Source: Dyadobacter sp. SG02 (GTDB lineage: Bacteria; Bacteroidota; Bacteroidia; Cytophagales; Spirosomataceae). Taken from it: 64,000 bases of DNA. The stretch is taken from NCBI RefSeq assembly GCF_900109045.1, contig NZ_FNYL01000002.1, positions 186,001 through 250,000 on the forward strand. Direction: 5' to 3'. The notes beneath the pieces were generated by a model. The model was not told the DNA's origin. It searched no databases and was given only the letters and a program-made list of their open reading frames with translations. Shown piece by piece: positions 50,703 through 59,653 of this stretch; the first letter of the stretch is position 1, and each line of letters begins with the position of its first letter. A program made the position numbers and the translations under genes.

Positions 50703-53069
50703 CTATTCGGCCTTTAACCTCTCGACCGGGTTCGCGATGGCTGCATTGATGGCTTGTGTACTGATTGTAGCGAGGGCGACGGCGACAGCGGCCGTTCCGG
50801 CGATCGCGAAGACCGGCCAGCCAATTTCAATGCGGTAGTCGTACTTTTCAAGCCATCTGCTCATGGCCCACCAGGCCAGCGGCGAGGCGATGAGGCACGC
50901 GATCGTTACCAGCCATATAAATTCCCGTGAGAGCATGAGCCATAAATTGAGAACGGAGGCCCCCAGCACTTTGCGGATACTTATTTCCTTGGATCTGCGT
51001 TCGGCCATAAACATCGTTAATCCGAACAATCCCAGGCAGGAGATCAGGATGGCAAGTCCGGCGAAAATACCGGTCAGTGTAGCCACCTGATTTTCTGTTG
51101 CAAACTTGGTGTCAAATTCTTCATTGACAAAACTGTATTCGAAAGGAGATGCCGGATCGTATTTTTCAATGATTCGCCGGACGGTTGCGAGCGTCTTTTT
51201 CAAATCATCGCCTTGTTTCAACCGTACCAGCACCACCTGATGATAATCCGGCGAAAACTGGATGATTGCGGGCGGAACGGGCTTGAACGGATCGCGCATG
51301 ACAACATCCTGAATGACGCCGACAATGTTTAGCACGCGGTCGCCGTCTCTGATGGTCTTACCGATCGGGTCTTTGAAACCCATCAGTTTGAGGGCTGTTT
51401 CGTTGAGGATCACAGCATTTGAATCAGTTCCGAATTCACGCGAAAACGGCCTTCCGGTTATAAACTTCAGCGAAGCCGCTTTTTCATAATCCCATTCGGT
51501 CAAAATAAGGTCCAGCAAAGGAGATTCGTTGGGATTTTTCCCTTCCCAGGTGAAACCGTTCCAGTCGTTTTGCACCCTGGTCATGGGGCTCGACACCTTC
51601 GCCACGGCCTGTATGTGTCCTGAATTCAAAAGTTGCTGTTTCACTGCGTTGTAATGGGTCAGAAGGCCATTAGTGGCAGTCAAAGTGATCAAATTGTTCG
51701 TGTCATAGCCTACGGAACGGTTTTTGGCATGATTTATCTGCTGAAAAACAATGACCGTACCAATGATCAACCCGATAGAGATGACAAACTGGAACACGAC
51801 GAGAACCTTTCGGAAACTCACGGCACCGGCCGCCTGTTGCCCGGGGCCCTTTAATACCTTGACAGGCAGAAAAGAGGACAAATACAGCGCCGGGTAACTT
51901 CCCGAAACGATTCCGGTGACAACACACACCATAAACACTGCCGCCAATAACTGTACGTTGCTGAAATCGAAACGGATGTTTTCGAGACCGATGTTCTTCA
52001 AATACGGGAGTAATGTCCAGATTAAACCGAGCGCCAGGAGGAATGCCAGAAACGTGGTGAACAACGATTCCGTTAAAAACTGAACGATCAATTGCTTCCG
52101 CAACGAGCCGATAGCTTTTCTGACACCGACTTCTTTGGCCCTTTTTTCCGATCTGGCTGTACTCAGGTTCATGAAATTGATGCAGGCGATCAGCAAAATG
52201 AAACCACCGATGATGCCAAAAAGCCGCACGTAAGCAATCCGCCCGCCCGCACTTGTCCAATTCTTAAAATCATCAAACAAACGCCACTTCGCCATCGGGT
52301 GAAGGAACAGGAACTGAGGCTTGATTTTCGTCTCTTTATTGGCTAGCAACGGGCTTATTTCCTTCGAAAAAGCATCCATCGAAACGCCTTCTTTGAGTTC
52401 GACCATGGTCTGAAGAAAACTATTGCCCCAGTTCGTCCGATTGTCCCGAACGTACGGGTTGTTCCGCACCAAAAACTCGAAAGGAATGAGGTATTCGAAG
52501 GAGAACGACGAGTTTTTGGGAACATCCTTTGCGACAGCCGTGACCTGGGCATTGTATGCATTATCGACCTTGACGATCTTTCCGATCGGGTCGGCCGCGC
52601 CGAAAAGCGCCTTCGCGAGCGATTCTGTCAGGACGATCGAGTTAGGATCATTCAGCGCAGTTTCCGGATTCCCTTTCACCAGCGGAAAGCTTAGCATGGT
52701 CAGAAAATCGGGATCTACGTAATTCCCTTTTTTATTGAATTTGTTGGTCCCTGCGACCAGGCCCGACTCCGTACTGATCGACCTTGTTATGCTTTTTATC
52801 TGAGGATAGTTTGCCTTCAACTCGTCGTAGAGCGGCAGCATGACGCCGCTCGCGGTGACTTTCTCGTGATTGATCATCTGATGCCGCTGCACCATGGCCA
52901 GCCGGTTGAGATTTTTGTGAAACGTATCATAGCTCGTTTCATATTGAATCCACATGCCGATCAGAATCGCGAAAGCTATCCCGAGGGAAAGGCCGGATAT
53001 GTTGACAAACGACAGCGTCTTGTTCTGAGTCAGATTACGCCAGGTGATCTTTAAGTAGTTTTGGAGCAT
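50703..53069 (-). CDS. ABC transporter permease, MacB/FtsX type with eight-strand periplasmic domains
   Basis: 788 residues with the Bacteroidota two-half layout. Helix 1 (LSFVNISGLSLGIAFAILIG), MacB periplasmic core about 45-245 (SIVLTESLAKALFGAADPIG), FtsX helices about 285-420 (FGIIGGFILLIACINFMNLS, VCVVTGIVSGSYPALYLSSF), a second core about 440-660, and final helices (FAGLAILISCLGLFGLTMFM, AERRSKEISIRKVLGAS). RKAIGS and RKVLGA are the coupling motifs that meet an ATPase. No ATPase gene is visible next door, as usual for these. It may work in macrolide, lipoprotein or peptide export; the substrate is unknown. Confidence 0.92.
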   Translation of the reverse strand: MLQNYLKITWRNLTQNKTLSFVNISGLSLGIAFAILIGMWIQYETSYDTFHKNLNRLAMVQRHQMINHEKVTASGVMLPLYDELKANYPQIKSITRSISTESGLVAGTNKFNKKGNYVDPDFLTMLSFPLVKGNPETALNDPNSIVLTESLAKALFGAADPIGKIVKVDNAYNAQVTAVAKDVPKNSSFSFEYLIPFEFLVRNNPYVRDNRTNWGNSFLQTMVELKEGVSMDAFSKEISPLLANKETKIKPQFLFLHPMAKWRLFDDFKNWTSAGGRIAYVRLFGIIGGFILLIACINFMNLSTARSEKRAKEVGVRKAIGSLRKQLIVQFLTESLFTTFLAFLLALGLIWTLLPYLKNIGLENIRFDFSNVQLLAAVFMVCVVTGIVSGSYPALYLSSFLPVKVLKGPGQQAAGAVSFRKVLVVFQFVISIGLIIGTVIVFQQINHAKNRSVGYDTNNLITLTATNGLLTHYNAVKQQLLNSGHIQAVAKVSSPMTRVQNDWNGFTWEGKNPNESPLLDLILTEWDYEKAASLKFITGRPFSREFGTDSNAVILNETALKLMGFKDPIGKTIRDGDRVLNIVGVIQDVVMRDPFKPVPPAIIQFSPDYHQVVLVRLKQGDDLKKTLATVRRIIEKYDPASPFEYSFVNEEFDTKFATENQVATLTGIFAGLAILISCLGLFGLTMFMAERRSKEISIRKVLGASVLNLWLMLSREFIWLVTIACLIASPLAWWAMSRWLEKYDYRIEIGWPVFAIAGTAAVAVALATISTQAINAAIANPVERLKAE

Positions 53070-53603
53070 AACGGCAGCGGTTGGAACCTGTCAGTTTTTG
53101 AGTAAAGTACTATGCCAAACCTCAAACCAGCGTTCTGCGCCTCCTGGGGCTGTTTCAGGTAGACTTACCGTCCGTTTTCGGACAGGGTTGTTCGGCAGAA
53201 GGTTCAGAAAGCCCCCTTCACAAAATCCCTTTCCGCACATTCAAAAGCCGCCACTGCCGCATCATACCGCGATCCCCTGGTGTTAGTTTAACTCCGAACT
53301 AAATATATATCGACGTCTTTATTGGCATTTTTCGAATGTAGCCTCCTTCTTAAAATAGGTGCTGTATGGGTCATGAGGACGAAACCTGCGACTGAGGTAG
53401 ATTTACCAGTAAGCAGGCACACCTCGATTTGAAGTAATTTGCCGGTTTTTGCGATGTTAAATACAATTAATTAAAAAGAAAATTGAAATAGTTGTTTTGG
53501 TCTCGAATAAGCAAGTACTTTGTAACTGAAAATATTTTTTGAAATTATTTAACATTTATCTAATTGAACTGCTTATAAGTGGAAAAAACTAAAAATAAAA
53601 TAC
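53070..53603. other. gene-free stretch at the left edge of the toxin-immunity island
   Basis: 534 bp. The part to about 53300 resembles the chromosome in base use and contains a copied gene end (53206-53272, listed separately); from about 53460 the sequence becomes very AT-rich, which marks the start of foreign-looking DNA. No RNA gene or other structure was recognised. Confidence 0.55.
53206..53272 (-). pseudogene. duplicated 3' end of the beta-propeller lipoprotein gene
   Basis: Minus-strand translation gives MRQWRLLNVRKGIL and stop (53218), nearly the same as the last residues VRQWRLLNIRKGVL of the lipoprotein at 55734-56678. The DNA similarity runs over about 67 bp (to 55722-55790 in the intact copy), in the same orientation, with an estimated three quarters identical. 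The two copies flank the AT-rich toxin-immunity segment. Confidence 0.6.
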
Positions 53604-53981
53604 ATGGATGAACTAAATAAGATTGATTATTTTATTAGCCAAAGTTTAGTGAATTTGTTATTTAATATGGTTCCTGAATGTCGATGTGTTTTTAAATTTG
53701 AAAATAACTTTCCCGGTGAAGTGTATTTATTTATGAATGAATTTGCTTCATTTTTAAGCGGTGAAATAGAGAAAAGTCCTACTAGCGACATTGTAAATAA
53801 TTCATTTGCTTTTATAAATAAAATCGGGGAAAGCAGTAACTTGGAGGTTATAAATATATTAAAAATTGGAGTTCTTGAAATATTATACACAAGTAAAAAT
53901 ATAGACAGAAAACTGGTGTCTGATGCTCTAAGTGAAAAACTCCAAAAATATTTTCTCGATTTTTCGAGAAGTTATTATTGA
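53604..53981 (+). CDS. cytoplasmic protein of unknown function, immunity-like (DUF7674-like)
   Basis: 125 residues, AT-rich codons, no signal peptide. Helical throughout: YFISQSLVNLLFNMVPECRC, EVYLFMNEFASFLSGEIEK, NNSFAFINKIGESSNLEVIN and LKIGVLEILYTSKNIDRKLV. The order (short helical start, F-x-x-x-LN-type helix, then N-x-x-x-V-GVLE-x-L) recalls DUF7674 proteins found in polymorphic-toxin loci, but I am not certain. The next frame downstream is Rhs-toxin debris, so an immunity role is the best guess. Confidence 0.55.
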   Translation: MDELNKIDYFISQSLVNLLFNMVPECRCVFKFENNFPGEVYLFMNEFASFLSGEIEKSPTSDIVNNSFAFINKIGESSNLEVINILKIGVLEILYTSKNIDRKLVSDALSEKLQKYFLDFSRSYY

Positions 53982-54576
53982 CAAAAGCTTTGTTACATAG
54001 TTATTTGGGGCCTATTGATTGCCTTCGGCGCAACTACCAATGATTACTCATTCGAATATTATCTTAAAGACCACCTTGGCAATACCCGGCAAGTAATAAA
54101 GAGGCCGGGAGCTGGGTTTACAATGGAGGCGGGCAATGGAGACTAATTGGGTTGCGCCACCAACAGGTCCCAATGGTCAGACATTGGCATCCGGCGCAGT
54201 CTCTCCTGTACAAATTGAATTTGCGATCCTGGCTCCTGCTTCACTACCCCTTTAAAACCGGCTAAGGTTTTAAATTTTCGCTTGGAGGCATTAAATCCTA
54301 CCGGTGAATTTGGCGTAGCGAAGAGCGGTCGGAACTTGCTGCAAAGTGCTGGTGAAAACTCTTTAAAAGTACTTGGCGAACGGTCACTTGCAAATACTTT
54401 AGGAGCGGATTTCCGGTGCTTCAAACGGTTGTGTCAATGGAAATGGATTTAACTCCGTTGCGTATGACGCTGCACATGGATCTACATTACAAGAATATGG
54501 GTTGTATGTTAGGGGGTATGAAAATTTATTATATCATCCGGATGCAATTGAGGCAGCAATAGCGGCAGATGGTTAA
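53982..54576 (+). pseudogene. degraded Rhs/YD-repeat polymorphic toxin C-terminus
   Basis: An open piece from 53982 reads GLLIAFGATTNDYSFEYYLK then DHLGNTRQVIKRPGAG; the (Y)YLKDHLGNTR core is the hallmark of Rhs-repeat-associated core domains. It stops after EAGNGD, and fragments follow in other frames: TNWVAPPTGPNGQTLASGAV with SPVQIEFAIL, then NPTGEFGVAKSGRNLLQSAG with LGERSLANTLGADFR, then NGFNSVAYDAAHGSTLQEYG to a final stop at 54574-54576. At least three frame breaks are needed, so the gene is dead. The last fragment would be the toxin domain, type not recognised. Confidence 0.7.
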
Positions 54577-54600
54577 TTTTACTGAAAGTCAGATTAATAG

Positions 54601-54867
54601 ATGGATATAGAAAGGATTTTGCCGCTAGTGCTGTCAAAAAAGAATAGGGTGAGTTATCGCACTCTAAGATTTTGGATGGATCAAAATTATTGGGATTATA
54701 TGATTGAGGATCAGGGCGAACGATTTAGGCAGACGATAGAAAAACTTGTGGATGAGCAATATTTAGGTTATACTGAATTTGTCGAGCCAGATGCCCAAAA
54801 CTGGTGGGGCTATTATGTTACCGATTTGGGAATAGCATATCTTAGAGACCATAATCTACATGAGTAA
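54601..54867 (+). CDS. small cytoplasmic protein, probable immunity protein
   Basis: 88 residues beginning MDIERILPLVLSKKNRVSYR, with IEKLVDEQYLGYTEFVEPDA and NWWGYYVTDLGIAYLRDHN, reading like a small winged-helix domain. It starts 24 bp after the toxin fragment ends and is followed by a terminator-like hairpin, the position of the cognate immunity gene. Family not recognised. The frame is intact while its presumed toxin is broken. Confidence 0.6.
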   Translation: MDIERILPLVLSKKNRVSYRTLRFWMDQNYWDYMIEDQGERFRQTIEKLVDEQYLGYTEFVEPDAQNWWGYYVTDLGIAYLRDHNLHE

Positions 54868-55027
54868 GTAGAAACAGTCCGTTGGAACGAGAATGCGAGC
54901 GATACAAGCCCCTTGTGGGATACGAAGCGATATGTGTCTATCTAAGCGCCGACTCCACCCGTAAAGTGCTCAAACAGCTCGTAAATGCGGTTCGTTTGTA
55001 AAAATGTGTAAAAAGCGAGAAAACAAG

Positions 55028-55070
55028 AAGCCCTAAAAGTGTGTCCTAATGGATGGATTTGAGGGCTTTT
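55028..55070 (+). terminator. terminator-like hairpin after the immunity-like gene
   Basis: AAGCCCT (55028-55034) pairs with AGGGCTT (55062-55068) and AAA/TTT can extend the stem past one mismatch; TTTT closes it. The loop is long (27 nt), so the structure is weaker than other terminators in the window. Confidence 0.5.
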
Positions 55071-55148
55071 CATATGTAGGAAGGGGTAATTATCGCCTAT
55101 TGCCAGGTGCTACTGGAAGAAAGGATTAAATATTTAGGATATTAGACC

Positions 55149-55595
55149 ATGAATTTATTAAATAGAAAAATGTTTTATTTGGTTAATCAAATGCTAACGA
55201 TAAGCAATTCTATTGATGATCGTTTGGTAGAACTGATTTCTGGTGGTTTTGTGGTGGTCGATGATTGTTATATCCTAAAAAGTTTGTATGAAAATAATAG
55301 GCATATTAAGTTACGAGAATTTGAGGATAAAACCGGATTTGAATGCTTTGTGAATTCTTTTCATGTCGATGACTATATTGAAGATGATTTTTTGATTCAA
55401 TCGTTGCTTTTTACGGGCCTGTTGTTTCAAGAATGGAAGGGGCTGTCGACTAACGCTATTTTAGAAGTAATAGTTAGCGAAACAGATTTTGGAATGAATG
55501 TTAAGTTTCATGCGATGAGGAATGGTGAAGTATGGGCAAATGATTCCGATTTAGATGAATTTGAAGAAGCTTTGTTAGTTGTTAGAGACCTGTGA
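55149..55595 (+). CDS. cytoplasmic protein of unknown function in the toxin-immunity island
   Basis: 148 residues, no signal peptide, acidic (many Asp and Glu in VDDYIEDD and NDSDLDEFEEALLVV) and AT-rich in codon use. Mixed alpha/beta pattern: LVELISGGFVVVDDCYILKS, LLFQEWKGLSTNAILEVIV and FGMNVKFHAMRNGEVWA. Size, acidity and place after toxin debris suit an immunity protein, but no family was recognised. Confidence 0.55.
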   Translation: MNLLNRKMFYLVNQMLTISNSIDDRLVELISGGFVVVDDCYILKSLYENNRHIKLREFEDKTGFECFVNSFHVDDYIEDDFLIQSLLFTGLLFQEWKGLSTNAILEVIVSETDFGMNVKFHAMRNGEVWANDSDLDEFEEALLVVRDL

Positions 55596-55733
55596 TTTAA
55601 GAAAGTAAGTGGGTGAGGCGTGACGTATTAAAAATAGACAAATAGTAATTTAGCAACTTAGTCCAATTAGAAAATAGCTTTTACGCAGTGTTGAGGTAGC
55701 TCTGATCAGGCGCAGGGTGGGAGCAAAGCCCCC

Positions 55734-56678
55734 TCACAAAACTCCCTTCCTGATATTCAAAAGCCTCCACTGCCGCACCGCAGCATCATATCCAAACGTG
55801 TAAATATTCTCCTTTTTATCAGCTGAGTTGGCCAGGTTGAAGTTGAAGCTGATGCCGCTGACGAGCATATTGCCGCGGGTGTCGAACCGGATCTTGCGGG
55901 GTTTGTCGTCGCCGCGGTCGCCCAGTGTTTCGAGCGTGAGGGTTTTGACCGGTTCGCCCTCGAATCCTCCGTCGGGGGAGAGGGTGAGGCTGTATATTTC
56001 GCTGGATCGGGCGCGTCCTACGAACAATGCCTTCTGGCCGTCGAGGTAGCATAATCCGATTCCCATCGCGTCGATGCCTGCCAGTGTGGCGATGACTTCG
56101 GGGCCGCTGCCGATTGAAATGGCGTAAATGCTTCCCGCTTCCTCACGCACGTCGCTGCCTGCGACGGAAGTCGCGTAAAGGATGTCGGTTTCGCAATCGT
56201 AAGCCAGGCCCATCAGTCCGTAAGGATTACCCGAATGGGGCTGTTTTTCGGACGAGAGCGTGATGTAGGCGGACATTTCTCCCGTTTGACTATCCACTTT
56301 ATAAATGGTATTCTGCTTTCCGGGGTCGTTTTTCAGGGTATTGATAAAAGGCCTGGGAATCACGTAGCTGTTGCCCAGCCGATCCGTGACGACCGCTCCG
56401 AGATGCCCGGCTGCATCCCATCCGGGCAGGCGGAACGACTTGTAAGGTACTCCGGGTGAGGGGAATTGTACCAGCGAAAGCCCGGTCGTCCCTTTTTCGG
56501 CCACGCTGAAACCAAATGGTTTACCGGGCAGGAATCCCGCACGCGGGAGGTATCCGGGCGCGCCTTTGCATTCGGCGATCACGGTAATGCCCGTTTCATT
56601 GATCGTCGTCTCGTTTTTCCGGCATCCGGCGTTTCCCAACAGCGTTGCAGCTGCGATCACAATTATAAATCGTCTCAT
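55734..56678 (-). CDS. beta-propeller lipoprotein of unknown function
   Basis: 314 residues from ATG 56678, which begins a lipoprotein signal (RRFIIVIAAATLLGNAGC, Cys19); an ATG at 56690 would add four residues. The mature part is a six-bladed-propeller type with repeated strands like GHLGAVVTDRLGNSYVIPRP, NTIYKVDSQTGEMSAYITL, GLAYDCETDILYATSVAGSD and SIYAISIGSGPEVIATLAGI, plus FDTRGNMLVSGISF near the end. The type resembles SMP-30/NHL-like lactonases or binding propellers, without clear catalytic residues. It is 16 bp after the amine-oxidase-like gene, and its last codons are copied at 53206-53272. Confidence 0.78.
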   Translation of the reverse strand: MRRFIIVIAAATLLGNAGCRKNETTINETGITVIAECKGAPGYLPRAGFLPGKPFGFSVAEKGTTGLSLVQFPSPGVPYKSFRLPGWDAAGHLGAVVTDRLGNSYVIPRPFINTLKNDPGKQNTIYKVDSQTGEMSAYITLSSEKQPHSGNPYGLMGLAYDCETDILYATSVAGSDVREEAGSIYAISIGSGPEVIATLAGIDAMGIGLCYLDGQKALFVGRARSSEIYSLTLSPDGGFEGEPVKTLTLETLGDRGDDKPRKIRFDTRGNMLVSGISFNFNLANSADKKENIYTFGYDAAVRQWRLLNIRKGVL

Positions 56679-56694
56679 GTTATGCAGCATAGGA

Positions 56695-58479
56695 TCATTC
56701 GGGGATAAACATCGGGCCTGCGATGCACGGATAGGCTTCGGTTTGATAAACACCGTCGACCAGCCGGGCTTTGGCCCAGCAATACTCGTTTCCTTTGGTG
56801 TCGTCATTCTTCATTTGAGGAACATACCATACGACCACACGCCGGTTGGCGAGCAGTTCGGGCTGAGGTTCGATGAACTTCTCCGGCCCCTGGCGGTAGT
56901 CGATATTGCAGCATGGCCCGATCGTCGGCAAGTCACTTGCTCCCTCGTCGGCTCCGGGTTTATCGACTGTAAAATAAATGTAGGCGTGATCTCCCCGGCC
57001 GCCGTCGCCGAACTGTCCGTTGCCGGGTACCAGGCGCATGGAAGCATTGTCGCTTCCGATCCGGAGCATTGCACCGTTGGTATAGCGGGTCTCCGGCCCC
57101 TGTAACCGCCAGCCTTCTTTGGAAACGGGCCGGAAGGCATTGCCGTCCCACTCGGAGATAGCATTGCTTTTGCCCGCTAGCGCGATCCGGAAGACAGGCC
57201 GGTAGGTACCGTCGTTCCCGCATCCGCGACCGATGTTTGCCGCGGCAACCCTGAACCGGCCATCGTTGTAAAATTCGTAGCGCTGGAAATACTCGTAGTT
57301 GCAGGGAGAAGGCCAGCCTTCACTACGGTAATACTGTTCGATGGCAAAGCCTGCCCGCTTGCCCTGTTCCGTCAGTTCGACGACTTTGGGCGCTTCCACC
57401 GCCACTACCGTCGCGGAGCTGAAATAGGGACAACCCACGGCGTCGCTGTAACCAAAGCCGTCGGTATTGCTGTAACTGACGTGCCAGTCGACCAGTTTGG
57501 CATTATCGAGTACCTTTCTGCCTTTGAAAGCGACGTCGGAAATCCGAAGGCCGTCGTTGCTGGTGATCATGTAATTCAAGGTCCAATCGTTGCGCTGGAG
57601 GCGGGTTTCGGTTTTACAAAAACAATTGGTAATGGCCTCGTTCTGTACCCTGCGTTCCGAAGCGAATGTGGTGGTGACGGTAGGGGTGTCGCCCAGATTC
57701 GTCCATCTCAAACCTGCGATCCGGAGGTCGGTGAGGTCGACAATCGTCCACAATGCCTTTTGGTCCTTGACGAATGTCGGGGCAACACAGAGGTGTTTGC
57801 TGCGTTCGCACCGGCTCTGGTTCAATGCCGTCTTGGTGTCGGCCATCAATGCATCTTTTTCCTCGGGTTTCACACCCAGGGCTTTCCGGACGCGGGCATT
57901 GGCGACGGCCAGTTTAATGGCCAGCTGTTTCAAATGGGCAGGTAATTCGGGTTGCATGGCTACATAATGTGCCGCCTGGAACACACGTGCCTGCCGGACG
58001 GATACCAGCGCGATCGTCGTAATATTTTTGGCGAAATTATACATCTCGACCCGGTAGCAGGGACCTTGCGAGAGAATGGATTTGTGCGCCGTGGTCAGGT
58101 CGCTTTCGCGGGCCGGGTAAATGCCGAACACTTCATTGCGATACGCCTTTCCCGTACTGTCCTTCACAAATTGAAGAAAAGTGCCGTCCTGCATACAGAT
58201 CTTCTGCACCTGTTTTTCTTCCTCGCTCAAAACCCGTTGCAAAGGCAGAATGGGAACAGGTTCTTTCAATGTTTTCCGGATCAGGTTCTGATATTCAATT
58301 AATTCATTGATTACCGCATCGGCAGAATCGCCTTCTTCGATCAGCTGGGCCGACTGCGCGTATGCGTCCGCAGGTGCGGATGTGACCCGTTTTTTGGTGT
58401 CCGAGCAAGCAGAAAGCAATGCAATCAGGGCAGATAACCCTATGAATATGCCATTAAAACATACCTGAAATTTCCTCAT
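56695..58479 (-). CDS. copper-amine-oxidase-like lipoprotein with preserved cofactor tyrosine motif but no visible copper histidines
   Basis: 594 residues, lipobox LSAC (Cys25). The C-terminal two thirds follow the copper amine oxidase plan: ITSNDGLRISDVAFKGRKVL and DWHVSYSNTDGFGYSDAVGC (about 306-350), then SPCNYEYFQRYEFYNDGRFR (391-410) like the TPQ motif N-Y-(D/E)-(Y/N) with Tyr395, and near the end VVVWYVPQMKNDD like the DVVLWYT strand. Where a His-x-His copper pair is expected (about 424-432) the sequence reads TYRPVFRIA, so copper is probably not bound in the usual way. It is unusually rich in cysteine (SRCERSKHLC, TNCFC, GPCCN), suggesting disulfides. The start overlaps the upstream cytochrome gene by 26 bp. 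Fold call is from pattern memory, moderately sure. Confidence 0.62.
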   Translation of the reverse strand: MRKFQVCFNGIFIGLSALIALLSACSDTKKRVTSAPADAYAQSAQLIEEGDSADAVINELIEYQNLIRKTLKEPVPILPLQRVLSEEEKQVQKICMQDGTFLQFVKDSTGKAYRNEVFGIYPARESDLTTAHKSILSQGPCYRVEMYNFAKNITTIALVSVRQARVFQAAHYVAMQPELPAHLKQLAIKLAVANARVRKALGVKPEEKDALMADTKTALNQSRCERSKHLCVAPTFVKDQKALWTIVDLTDLRIAGLRWTNLGDTPTVTTTFASERRVQNEAITNCFCKTETRLQRNDWTLNYMITSNDGLRISDVAFKGRKVLDNAKLVDWHVSYSNTDGFGYSDAVGCPYFSSATVVAVEAPKVVELTEQGKRAGFAIEQYYRSEGWPSPCNYEYFQRYEFYNDGRFRVAAANIGRGCGNDGTYRPVFRIALAGKSNAISEWDGNAFRPVSKEGWRLQGPETRYTNGAMLRIGSDNASMRLVPGNGQFGDGGRGDHAYIYFTVDKPGADEGASDLPTIGPCCNIDYRQGPEKFIEPQPELLANRRVVVWYVPQMKNDDTKGNEYCWAKARLVDGVYQTEAYPCIAGPMFIPE

Positions 58480-59557
58480 GAGGTAATACTATGCGTTTGG
58501 GAGAATGTGTAATCGTATCGTTAAGACTCTGCAAAAAGTCGATCAGCGCCTGTTTGTCTTCGGAGTTCATGGAAATGGGTTTAATCCAAGGGCTTTTGAA
58601 CGGATTCTTCCGCCCATCGCCAGCCCAGTCGCCATAGGTAATGTTTCTTCCGCCGTTCTGAAAGAGGGTTAACGCTTCATTCAGATCTGCCGCGCTGCCG
58701 TCATGGAAGTAGGGCGTCGTAAATCGCAGGTTTCTCAAAGTAGGTATTTTGAACCTGCCTTTATCGGTGTCGTTTCCTGTAACATCATACAAGCCCTGGT
58801 CATCGGAAGGATAATTGCCGTTTTGATGATTGTAAAGTCCGATATTGGCAAACTGCTCTTGCATGGGCATGGTCGAATCCGCCCCGAATGTCGGTGGCCT
58901 GTGGCAATGCGCACAGCCGTAGCTGTTAGAGAAAAACAGTTGCTCGCCACGCCTGGCGGAAGCGGAAATGGCGTCTTTGTGACCGGCCGCGTAACGATCG
59001 TATGGAGACGAAAAACTGTTCAACGTGAGCAGGTACGAAGCCAACAAGGATTTTACCGCATCCCAGGTGAGGCGCTTTCCGGCGGAATCGGGTAGCGATG
59101 CGCAATACCTGGCATACAGCGGGTCCCGTGAAAGTTTTGCCAGAAGCGCGGTGTCGCTTTGGGAGAGGCCCATTTCAATGGGTTTGTTACCAAATAGCGG
59201 CCCATTCATCTGGTCGGTCAGCGAAGTAATGCCGGGATTGGCCCAGTTCAAATAATTCTGGCGGGAAATGTTGAGCAGTGTTGGTGTATTCCGGGCGTGG
59301 AGATCGGCAAATACACCCGGAGATTTGCGGTAACCATCCGTAAAAGCCAGCTCGGGATTGTGACAGCTGGCGCAGCTTTTGGTATTGGTAATGGAAAGTC
59401 TTTTGTCAAAAAAAAGAGCTTCGCCGACCCGGTAGCGCAGGCTGTCGGGCTCACTTTTTCGGGTGTGTGTACGATCGGAAGGCCATCCGTAAAGGACCGC
59501 TGCCGATATTGAGAGGAACAGCAGCAAATACCAGCTCTTCCGTAAACTGAGGGGCAT
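58454..59557 (-). CDS. di-heme cytochrome c peroxidase/MauG family protein
   Basis: 367 residues with an N-terminal signal or anchor (YLLLFLSISAAVLYGW). Two c-type heme sites: CASCH at 62-66 and CAHCH at 215-219. Family context: VGEALFFDKRLSITNTKSCA, LAFTDGYRKSPGVFADLHAR, NTPTLLNISRQNYLNWA, ARRGEQLFFSNSYGCAHCHR and RFKIPTLRNLRFTTPYFHDG. It acts in the periplasm. CcpA members reduce H2O2, while MauG members oxidise a partner protein to build a tryptophan-derived cofactor. The downstream overlapping gene encodes an amine-oxidase-like protein, which makes a MauG-like role worth considering, but the sequence alone does not decide. Confidence 0.9.
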   Translation of the reverse strand: MPLSLRKSWYLLLFLSISAAVLYGWPSDRTHTRKSEPDSLRYRVGEALFFDKRLSITNTKSCASCHNPELAFTDGYRKSPGVFADLHARNTPTLLNISRQNYLNWANPGITSLTDQMNGPLFGNKPIEMGLSQSDTALLAKLSRDPLYARYCASLPDSAGKRLTWDAVKSLLASYLLTLNSFSSPYDRYAAGHKDAISASARRGEQLFFSNSYGCAHCHRPPTFGADSTMPMQEQFANIGLYNHQNGNYPSDDQGLYDVTGNDTDKGRFKIPTLRNLRFTTPYFHDGSAADLNEALTLFQNGGRNITYGDWAGDGRKNPFKSPWIKPISMNSEDKQALIDFLQSLNDTITHSPKRIVLPHEEISGMF

Positions 59558-59619
59558 GTTAAATAAGTCTTCTGAATAAACCCGGGTAATAAAATAGTGT
59601 GTGCATAGTTTCTACTGTA

Positions 59620-59644
59620 TGTCCCGGAGATTTGCTCCGGGACA
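59620..59644. terminator. hairpin between the giant T9SS gene and the cytochrome gene
   Basis: TGTCCCGGAG (59620-59629) and CTCCGGGACA (59635-59644) form a perfect 10-bp stem with loop ATTTG. T residues follow on the plus strand only, although the adjacent genes run on the minus strand, so it may weaken rather than end transcription between the two genes. Confidence 0.5.
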
Positions 59645-59653
59645 TTTTTCCGT

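Noticed and set aside
54143..54424. 93-codon minus-strand frame in the Rhs debris
   Set aside because: Antisense to toxin-like fragments on the plus strand; no independent support.
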